A stretch of DNA of 64,000 bases from Vitellaria paradoxa (lineage: Eukaryota > Streptophyta > Magnoliopsida > Ericales > Sapotaceae). Under the pieces are notes generated by a model that did not search any database, had not been told where the DNA came from, and saw nothing but the letters and a program-made list of their open reading frames with translations. The translations under genes were made by a program, and so were the position numbers. Below are positions 1 through 9,900 of the stretch, in pieces. The first letter of the stretch is position 1. Each line of letters opens with the position of its first letter. Location: the NCBI GenBank assembly GCA_019916065.1, contig CM034234.1, forward strand, positions 13,002,520 to 13,066,519, written 5' to 3'.

Positions 1-1090
1 ATATTCTTTTACAACCGTCTCTCAAGAAACATTATCTCTTAGCATTCAAAATATAATTATTACATTTTGAATGACAAAAAGTGAAATAAGTTGTGGATTT
101 GTAATTCGTACAATAAGATAAAAGTAAATAACTTTTAGAATTTTTAGTATTTTTCATCATTTTTTCACAAATTTTTGTCACTCCAAATAAAACCATAATA
201 TAATTATTACTAAATCATATTTATTTTCTCAATCCAAACATATACCTGAATTTGTGAGTTAGGATATAAAAGAAAATAAAACAAAACATTAGTTAAGAGA
301 TAAGAGAAAAAAAACACGGATAATATTTTTTCTATTTATTTGTAAGTTTAGAAAAAAAAATGAATACTAATTTTTTACTCTCTCTCTCTCTTTCTTTCTT
401 TTTTCTTGAATTGAGAATAAATGAAAGGATAATAAAATGTATATTATATATTACAATTGAATCTTTTCAAAAGTTTTAGGGTTATCAATTTATTTGGCTA
501 AGATACGTTTATATTTTATTTATTATTTATTTTATGGACAAATATGTTATTTTAAATGTTTAATTAATCTAATGGTGCATTTGGAATAATAAAAAGTGAG
601 ATAAAATTAGATAAAGTAAGATAAATTGTGGGTTTGTAATTCATACAGTAAGATAAAAAGTGAACAACTTTTAAAAATTTTTAGTATTTTTTTATCTTTT
701 TTAGAATTTTTTGTCACTCCAAATAGAACCCTTATTTTCTCTCAAATTTCGCTTACTTTTGAGATAATGGAATTTTAAAAATTTTAACATTAACTTTTCT
801 TCCTATTCTTTTATTTTATTTCCAAGAAAAACTCACAAACAAATAATAAGTTTTAAAATATTTTATTTTATCTTATTTTATTCCCATTTCACTCCATCAA
901 AATATATTGTTATCATAAACTAATTATCTCCTTAATTATACCAATTTAACAATTATTCTTGTAATCTCTCGTAGCTAAAATTTTAATTTCACATCAAACG
1001 CTCATTATGAGTATTTGGTGAAAATACCGAAGTTGGTAAATTTTTTTAATCCTTTAATATTCCTTTATCTACCGACCTTTTTAAATTTTA
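1..1090. other. AT-rich gene-free left flank
   Basis: I see no coding region here. The stretch holds two copies of the small dispersed repeat recognised by 'aaaagtgagataaa', 'tttgtaattcgtacag' and 'tttttgtcactccaaa': a partial one in about 60-195 and a fuller one at 573-732. It also has a short CT run near 378-400. Confidence 0.6.
573..732 (+). repeat. Short MITE-like repeat, family A
   Basis: The copy starts 'ggtgcatttggaataa' and ends 'cactccaaatagaaccctta', so the ends are roughly inverted complements (GTGxxTTTGGA / TCCAAAxAxAxCC). The body contains 'aaaagtgagataaaa' and 'tttgtaattcatacag'. The same body recurs in either orientation at about 20032-20195, 21153-21290, 28088-28245, 30684-30835, 32937-33082, 36360-36480, 54884-55022 and 60594-60732. 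The superfamily is not certain because no clean target duplication was found. Confidence 0.6.
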
Positions 1091-1096
1091 TATAAA

Positions 1097-1604
1097 GCTG
1101 TATTTGATGCACAAAAAAATTATTGAAAATATGTAAAAATCTCTATAAAATTTTACACATTCTTGTCTTCTTAAAATTCAAAAAACGTTCAATATCTTTT
1201 AAAAAAAAGTCGATAACTATAATTCGGTTGATCAAATAGCAAAAATTTTTTTGTCATTCTCATTATGGACTCCCGACCTATCAAATGACACCCACTTTGA
1301 CTAATTTTTTGTGGTGTTTTTAAAACCGTTACAACGGATTGTAGAAACTGTTCCGACGAAATCGCACAGGTAACTTTTGTTCAAACGGTTTCTACAATCC
1401 GTTTGGACAGATTGTAATGTAAAAAAGTTATGATTGCCTAAAATTTTGAATCCGTCCAAATAGAAATCCAATCCGTCGGAACGAAATTTTACTATTCATC
1501 TCAAAAAAATACAATTTGAGCGATGTGCACAAAACACAAAAAATTTTCCCAAACCACATTTTATCTTATTTTTTCTCATTTTTTGGCGTAGCGAACGCGG
1601 CCTA
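1097..1604 (+). repeat. Family B repeat, ~500 bp, plus orientation
   Basis: This non-autonomous element-like block runs from 'gctgtatttgatgcac' to 'gcgtagcgaacgcggcc'. It contains an internal inverted pair, 'cggattgtagaaac' near 1336 and 'gtttctacaatccg' near 1390, which could fold into a hairpin. Closely similar blocks lie at 28447-28922 (same strand) and 1838-2815 (opposite strand). No open frame of note is present. Confidence 0.65.
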
Positions 1605-1837
1605 AAAAAATTTTAAATTTACGTTCTTAACACATAATTTTACTACCATAATTTATAATCACTCATTTACCTTTATACCCTCAACTTATATGCAAAATTA
1701 ATTATAATTATCACACCCATCGCCTAGGTGCACGCTTGAATCTAATATTCAGTTTATAAATATATGTATATTTTTGGCTAAAGCTGTGATTAACTAAGAA
1801 AACTTTTGGTGTGTTTAGAGTGACAAAAAGTGAGATA

Positions 1838-2815
1838 AAGAGAGTATTTGAAGCGACAAAAAGTGAGATAAAATGTGATTTGAAAAAAATTTTTTATATT
1901 TAGTGCACACATCTCAAATTGTATTTTTTTGAGATGAACAGTAAGATTCCCATTTCAACGGATTGGATTTTCGTTTAGACATATTCAAAATTTTGTATTA
2001 GTCATGGCTTATTTGTAAATTAAACCGGACTCAAAACGCTATCGTTTCACACCGTTTGTTCTTCCTGTGCTCAAATTGAAAGGTATTTATTCGGATTTCA
2101 TTTAATTTGTACTTTTTATTTCCATTTTCTGTTACTTAAAGCTCGTATTGGCCATGGTAAGTCTTGAATTTTCATTTTCTACTGTTTCATACCGTTTGTT
2201 CTTCTTGTGCTCAAATTGAAAGGTATTTATTCAGATTTCATTTCATTTACACTTTCTATTTCCATTTTCTGTTGCTTAAAGCTCGTATTGGCCACGGTAA
2301 GTCTTGAATTTTGAGATTTATCTACTTCTCATTCAAAAGTAAGCGTGAATGAGTTGAGAAATTTGTTTTCTTTCTTTTTACAAGTCTATTGGTAGCCTGT
2401 GTGTTAAGATGAAGAGAAAAAATACCTTTCATTAGTTGTATTTTATGGATTTGACATCTCTACAGTTCGAATCCCAAATGTACTTAGCGAAATCGTTTCA
2501 ATGGGATTGCATGAGTCGTTCGGAACGATTTCTACAATCCGTTTGGACAAAAGTTAGTTGCGCGAATTTGTCAGAACGGTTTCTATAATTCATCAGAATG
2601 GTTTCTACGACTCTAGAAAAATTAGTCACAGTAGGTGTTATTCGGTAATTTGGGAGTCCGCGGTGAGAATGACAAAAAAATTTTTACTATTTGATAAATT
2701 GAATTCCAGTTATCAACTTTTTTAGAAAGTATTAAACCTTTTCGAATTTCGAGAAAACAATAATGTGTAAAAATGTAATAGAGATTTTGACTAAAGTTTC
2801 GTGGACCAAATAAGC
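1838..2815 (-). repeat. Family B repeat, minus orientation, split by an insertion
   Basis: This is the reverse-complement copy of the block at 1097-1604. Its left part (about 1838-2021) matches the family up to the middle, and the family sequence resumes near 2513 with 'acgatttctacaatccg'. The ~490 bp between (about 2022-2512) are not family sequence, so the copy was split by an insertion. Exact insertion borders are uncertain by about 10 bases. Confidence 0.6.
2037..2314 (+). repeat. 140-bp tandem duplication inside the insertion
   Basis: Two adjacent units, about 2037-2176 and 2177-2316, repeat with a period of 140 bp, seen by 'accgtttgttctt' at 2051 and again at 2191. Each unit ends in 'ttggccatggtaagtcttga' or 'ttggccacggtaagtcttga', which resembles an ATG followed by a strong splice donor (GTAAGT); the second unit has ACG in place of ATG. 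Upstream is 'aaaacgctatcgttt', similar to sequences common ahead of plant genes. I infer a captured gene 5' end. The donor gene is not recognised. Confidence 0.55.
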
Positions 2816-2819
2816 CTAG

Positions 2820-3834
2820 CCCTAAAATAAGATAAAATTAGATAAATTGGGAGTTTATAATTAATGTGGCGAGATAAAAATAAATAATATTTATATTTTT
2901 TTTTATATTTTTATCTTTTTTCGAATTTTTGTCACTTCGTTTGAAGGCAATTATCATTTATTATTAAAGTTGTAGATCACAAACTCGATTTGATTTAAAA
3001 TAGTGGTGTAACCCACGTCATTCAACTAAAGTCGTCAATAAGAATTATCAAAGTTTAACAACTTATTTGAATATAGTGTAGTGCAAGTTAAAAAAAAAAA
3101 GGGAAAATAAATGATTTTGAGAATATAATCATGTATGTGAGTTCTATAAGAAAATAAAATAAACGAAAAAAATAAAAGGCCCAAATTATCCCTTGTCCAT
3201 GTTTCCGAAATTAGACAAAAATTGAGAAAAAAATAAACTTTTTAATAAAACTTTTATAATAACTTATTTGCCCAACAAGCAAAGAAAAGAATAAATAAGC
3301 ACAAATAAGAATTGAGAAAGACATACATATTAATAAAAATATCAGTTATTATAATAAAGGAAAAATGGAGGTTATTGTATATTGTAACCCACTTTAGCTA
3401 CTTAAAATAAAAAAAGAAAAAATTATTTTAGCTCTGTATGATTTGAAATAAATTTCTAAGAATCTCCAAAATTATTCATTTTTTATTTTATTTCACGAAT
3501 TATAATTCTATAACTTATCTCATTTTATATTACTTTTTATCATTTTAAACGCATCATTTGTGTCTGTCCAATTTTTGAAAAATTCGTTAATTACAGTCAT
3601 TTTAGACATAGTTGAGTTCGAGAAGAAAAAAATTAATATTTTTTTGTTATAGTTAGCTACTGAAAAATTAATTTTTACTTTTTTATATAGTAACTAATTT
3701 GTTATATTTTTAATTTTTTGTTAATTTTATCGTTTCTAATTTAAAAAAGTTTTTTTTTTGGGTAATTGATTTTAAAAAGTTTAAAGTACAAGGAAATAAA
3801 TTTGATATTTAAAATATATATATAATTTTGATAT

Positions 3835-3840
<6 letters not shown>
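2820..3840. other. AT-rich gene-free stretch upstream of the Mpv17-family gene
   Basis: No coding region is seen. There are degenerate family A repeat pieces at about 2822-2942 and 3440-3560 and several A/T runs. Confidence 0.55.
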
Positions 3841-3843
<3 letters not shown>

Positions 3844-3865
<22 letters not shown>

Positions 3866-3868
3866 TAA
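3844..3868 (+). promoter_or_regulatory. TATA-type promoter element of the Mpv17-family gene
   Basis: A long alternating TA run ending 'tatataaaagaaac' lies about 125-150 bases before the start codon at 3993. A start of transcription some 30 bases downstream, near 3895, is an inference from spacing only. Confidence 0.45.
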
Positions 3869-3893
3869 AAGAAACTTAAACCTCCGCAACTTC

Positions 3894-3960
3894 ATGAATC
3901 GCAATTATGGCGGAATTGTTAAATCCTCATAGAAACCTCTTTCCGTGGCGAGAGGCGTAG
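3894..3960 (+). other. Two overlapping short upstream ORFs in the 5' leader
   Basis: One upstream ATG at 3894 opens a 12-residue frame ending at 3932. A second ATG at 3907 opens a 17-residue frame ending at 3960, 32 bases before the main ATG. If the transcript starts upstream of them they could lower translation of the main frame. Whether the first is transcribed is unknown. Confidence 0.4.
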
Positions 3961-3992
3961 TTTAACTCCCAAACCCTTGAACCATAGGAACA

Positions 3993-6900
3993 ATGGTGCC
4001 AAATTCTCTTATATACCGTAGAACTCCACTCTTATTCAGATTTGCTGGCTTCTCTGTCAAACCCGTTTCGCTCTCCGGTAACCAGGCCAAGATACCCCCA
4101 TGCCCATTTCAGATAAGTAGTTTCAGGAGCTGTTCTTCATGCAATTCCCGACCATTGCCTTCGGATTACGGTCGTCGGGCCGTTTTTAAGGACTTGCGTT
4201 CTGCAGATTCCTTGAGTAGACTCCTGGGTTCTGATTATTTTCGGGTTTCAGTTGTTTCGGACGGCAGTTCTGGTGGAACCGGAGGGTATGGGAGTTCAGG
4301 TGGCGGAAATTCGGGTGGGAAAGGAGACGATGCTGGTGGCGGCGGCGGCCGGAGTAACTGGTCCTTTCTTTTGTGGTAATTTATCTGCTATTACTTTCCA
4401 GCTTCGTTGTTATGCTTATTTTTAGGGTAATTACATTTTTAGAGTTATTTTTACTTTTGACTCCCTGCACTCTAAAATGCAACACCTGAGACCTGTTTAT
4501 GGCTATGACTAAAATAAAACTGTTAAATTTTTTTTTTTTTGTCTAAATTAATAGTATACAGTTTCTAATTAATCATTTTATTTTTATTTATTTATCTTAT
4601 CCTCTCCTTTTCTACCTTTATTTGGGGGTTATTTTTTACTCAGACTGGTGTGGAATTGATGAAGGTATTTTACCTTTTCACATTTTATGTTAAAATGGGT
4701 AATAGCTATACTTTAGCCATAACTATAAATGGTTAAGTGTTGCATTTAAAAATGGAGTGAGGTAAAGGGAATATAACCTCAGGTGAAATTTAATTATCCC
4801 ATTTTTTATTTGTTTTGGTGTAGCCTCTGCTGTTCTTCTTCCTTTTTTTTTTTTTTAATTTAATGTCAACGAACTGTAATTTTTGTTGTGTACGCAGTAA
4901 TAAATAGATAGCGAGGAAGACATATGGCTGTATTCTCAGCTTCCTACCATGTATTTTTTTTTTCAGGTATTTGACTCTTCTTGAGAATCACCCTGTTTTG
5001 ACAAAAGCTGTGACATCTGCAATACTGAATTGCCTTGGTGATCTAATATGTCAGGTAGAGTTTGTTCCTGTAACCGTGCCTGCTTTTTTATTTTTGTTTA
5101 TTTCTTTTCAATTTTCAAAATTTGAGAAGTATTATCTGAATTTTCCATGTTCCACCTTTTCTTTTGGTAAGTTGTTGCTGTCGGTGGTGGGATTATTATT
5201 ATTATTTATTACAAGTGTCACTTTACACTCATTTTGATGGTTTGTATGTTGATTGCAGAAGAATCTTATACATCGTTTCATATTTTTAATTTTCAGAACA
5301 CTATAGTAGCATTTGGTTTGCTTTTATGTTTTTCATTCTTTATTTTCTTTTTTATGTGTTTTATGTTTTGAAATTCCTGAAACAGAAAATGGTATGTTTT
5401 CTTTGTTTTGAGATTTTTTTGGTTTTGGGTTGAAAACGTTCAAAACGATTTTTTGCTATTTTCCATTTTATGTGTAAACCCATTTTCTGTTTTCTAAGAC
5501 AATTTTTGAAAACACAAGTGACAAAATGCATTTTGAGCTATTTTCCTTGTTTTCAAAAGTGCAAAATGACAAATGAACTCAAAATAGAAAATAGAAAACA
5601 AAAAATAGAAAAACAAACCAAATACATGATTTTAATTGCTGTGTAATGACTTTGATCTTGTAGGTGCATTTTTCCATTTGAGTTTGATATTCTTTGCATT
5701 TTCATATGCCTCAATTCATTTGAGGCTGGACCGTATTTGTGGACGTTGCTTATAGTTTCTTCAGCTTTCATCTTTGTATTTGAAGTATTTATATGTTCCC
5801 ATTTTACAATGTTAGCATGGTTTCCTATGGAATGCATTTAAATTTTTTTTTTTTAGGGGGGAGGGGGGAGATTTATAGCAATCATAGCATTGTAAGATAC
5901 TTGCAATTGCTAAGTATGGATGTAGACAGAAAATACTGACATGCTGATACAAGATTCTCAAAAAAATTAGGACAGGGTGACGAACATTTTACACGAATGC
6001 GTAAAAATAGTAACTATTTATTCTCATTATTTATCCCAAAAAATAGTAATTATTTATTCTTTTTTTCTTCATATTTTAAATAGATATGTGTATATTACTT
6101 GTGGTCTATTGATTGTGTTTTATTTTTCAGCTATTTAGCCTCTTACGCTTATTTGAGCAAATGGACTTGGTTTTATTTAGATAATGTCCTCCTTAATTTT
6201 CTGGAAAAAGCATTTTGTGACCCTACGGCTGAATTAGAAACAAGGATCAAAATTTGTATCAGCAGTCTGTATCAATTAGGATGGAAATGAAAACATTTCT
6301 GAAATATATTCATTCATATAGATTTCCTTGAACGAAGTGTTCTTGCTGTCATTGCGACTAATTCAAAAGTCCAGAACCAATGCTACATCAGGAGTCCAAA
6401 TTAGTTCTGTTTTATGTAGTTTTCGTTGTATTTTACCTTCGTGTAGGTATTTTCTAAATTTTGCCTTTTAGTAAATGCGAGTTTGGATTTTTATAACCAC
6501 TCTGAATTTTGGACTAAGATTAGTCCAAGTCATTTGATATATATTTCCTATGCTTATTCTATTATTTACCTCAATGAAATCTTGGAATATTTGCTTTCAA
6601 AAAAATTATAGTTTTTTACATCTTCCAGGCCACTTATATATACAGCCCAGTCAAAATATAAGCTGAAAAGGTTGATTTTGTGTGCACTTTTGTGGTGCAA
6701 GATGGTACTATCATATTATTCGGATATAAAATGTGCTATGTCACAAAAATTTTTTGTTCATCACATGGACAGATAGGAACTATGGATTTTGATTGCTTAT
6801 CTTGCATTCAACTGTCATTGCAAGTCTTTGCCAGTAGTGGGATAATGGGTTTGAATTGGATTATGCTTGCTGCTATGCTATTTACTCCCTACATCTGGAG

Positions 6901-9900
6901 TTTCCTTTGACGAGTTAACAAGTTTTAGCCATTATCTTACTCTCTCTATCTACGTGCCTCAGGTTATGATCGATCAAGTGCCTTCGCTAGACCTGAAGAG
7001 ATTGTTTTTATTCACTCTTTTAGGGCTGGTTTTGGTGGGTCCCACATTGCACTTCTGGTAATGGCTGCACATTCCATTTTACTTCACCCTTATGTTTTGC
7101 CCATATATGTGAAACATTTATTAAATTAACAACATCAAAATCTATATTAATCAAAAGGCAAAAAGGGGCGCACCTATGCACAAAAGGTTCAAAAGCCAAA
7201 AGTGCCTATAGGATCTATACAAGTATTGCTCCAAGGACTATACAAAATCCAAGAATTAGTTCAAGCACAAATATACTCTATCTGAGAATCAACTACACAA
7301 CAAATTACTTGTAATTCTAAAAATAGCTGTTTCCACGCCATTAAAAGATCTATATTTTTGTTCCTTCCAAATTAGCCATAAAAGGGTGAAGGCTTCAAAA
7401 ACCAAACGTCTATCCTTTACTTACCCACTCCAACACATTTTGAGGAAATAATAAGCTCTAAAACATTCCTTAGGAACAGTGACTCCAAAAAAACATGTAA
7501 AGAGCTGAAGGCCTTATATTCTTTGCAACCTATTATGGTACATTTGTACTTTGTCATTTCTTAAATTAAATTCTCTCAGCTGTTGTTTTGCACTTGGGTG
7601 ACATCCCTTGATGCCTTTTTGTTTTGTTTTTTTTTTTTTTTCAAAAAATATAATTTATTTATTCATTAACACAAAAAAATAAATAAATAAATAAAATATC
7701 TCAGTTGTCTTCATAAGTCCAAAATGTCCTCAAGGGAAGGATCACCTTTCCTGATTTAAATATTTACTGTTAGAAGAATGCTATACACTTTTAGAATGAT
7801 GGTTCACCCCCCTCCTCCCTTGATAAATCAACATAGGAATCCCAAAAAAAATGGGACCTATCTGTGACCTTCTGGTTCCAATGCTCTGGTAATTTGGTAC
7901 TCTTTTTCTATTATGTTATTCTACACAATAGCATCAGCAACAATGATAATATAGAAATGAGGTTCTTCTTGGTGATCCTCGTCGTCATATCACATGAATT
8001 TATCTTACATAGACTCTTCTAAATTTGCAAAGTATCCGTGTCAAACACTTGACACTTGGAGATAAGAGTATGGGATATGTTTTCAATGTGTCCAGCTAGG
8101 CATTTACCCAATAAATATGTATAAATAATTGAATTTACTATACGACTGCACATAAAACTTCCATTTTATGCAAAAAGCCCCTATTTTATTGTAACTATCA
8201 TTTTTTCCCTAAAATAATAGAATAAGTGATGAGGACATCAATTTTTAAATTTATTTATTATTATTATTATTATTATTTATTATTTGGACCCATTTGTTTT
8301 GGGTTTTATTAATAATGAGTTTATATTATTAGAAGTTATTTGGACCCATTTATTTTTGGGCTATTTTAGTATCGGTTTATTTTATTTTAGGCCTTTTGTG
8401 TTAAGCCCATGATGTTTTAAAACCCTAATTAGGGTTAACAGAGATTGATTGATTGATTGATTGAATAATATCGGTGGCTGTGTTTTTCTTTCCCCTTTTT
8501 TCTTCTAATTCTTCTTCTCTTCTTCTCTACTTTCTTCTTTCTCTTGCTTTCTCTCTATTCTTTCTTTACTTTCAATTGTTGTTCCGCATCAACTTGGTAT
8601 TAGAGCGAATCCCTGGTGCAAAAGAAAAATATCAAATCACCGTTTTCAGCCGTGAGAAAAAAAAACCCTAGCCGCTACCGCTGCGATATGCGTACGCGTC
8701 GTCACCCTCAAGACTTTCGTATACACTTTCGTATATTTCCGGCTACACCCAGCTCCGGCGACCTACACCACCGGAATCACCTACCTCCGGCGAACTCACC
8801 GGTGACCCTAACAACCTCCGGCGACTTTTCCGGCGACCGGCCAACGACTTTTCCGGTGAACTCCGACAAAGTCCAGCAACACCACCTGCCTCTAGTGAAC
8901 TCCCAGGTGACCCCGGTGACCTCCAGCGACCTCCGACAGCTTTTCCGGCGAACCTCCGGCGACTCCGGCGAACCTTTGGCGACTTTCGATGAATTCCAGA
9001 ATACTCTGTCAATCTATTTTAGCAAATTTTAAGCAACAAGACAGCCGACTACTTATTCGGATGTTTCAAAAGTGAACACTTTATATAGTTTGAAGCAAAG
9101 GTTTGGATTAGATACAATTCTCTCATTATTAATTATGATAAATGCTTATATCATATGGCACCATGAATTGCATAAATTTGAACTTGAACCTTGCCTATTT
9201 GTTTCATTTATCCTACTTCCTATTTCCCTTTTGAATTTAGTTAATTGTTGCCCATCTTAAAAAAAAAAAAAAAAAAAAAAAATCACTCACCCATTGCTTG
9301 CCTAAATTATTTGTTAAGTTTCATTTATTAGATTTGTTATTCCTATTTTAAGCATATTAGGATTTTATATTTTTATTACTTTCTTTTTCAATTTTCTTTA
9401 ATATCAGCATTAAAAAAAAAAAAATTACTTCTGCCCTTTTGCCATGAATTTCGAAAACCAACTATATTGGAATAATAAAGTAGGACTTCATTCTATTCAT
9501 CAAACTTACGTCAAAGATCCTCCCTATTTTAGTGGCACTATCGATCCTCTTGAGTTTCTTGACTGGGTAGATGATATCGAATACATTTTTAACTATCACG
9601 ACCTGTCTGATGACCAATGTATTCGTCTGGCCAAAACAAGATTGACCAATTATGCTACAGAGTATTGGCAAACAGTTGAGTTATACCATAGACATGTTAC
9701 TCAATGGGCTTTGATGAAACAAATTTTGAGTGATCAATTTGTTCCTAAAAGTTTTATAGATAAGGCATGGTCTCAGTTAATGCGTCTTAAACAGGAGGAT
9801 TCTTTTGTTGATGACTATTTTGATCAATTTAAAACTCTTAGGAAGTGGTCTAACTTTCAAAATGAGCCTTGTGCTATCAGTAGATTTGTTCTTGGGCTAA

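Noticed and set aside
4971..5237. 88-residue open frame on the plus strand
   Set aside because: It is exon 2 of the Mpv17-family gene read through its donor site at 5055 into the intron.
6099..6290. 63-codon frame in intron 2 of the Mpv17-family gene
   Set aside because: No family resemblance, and exons 2 and 3 join in correct phase without it.
8616..9032. 138-codon frame and an antisense frame in the LTR element leader
   Set aside because: Both follow from GC-rich 'ccggcgac' repeats. They lack domain features and this is a usual leader pattern.
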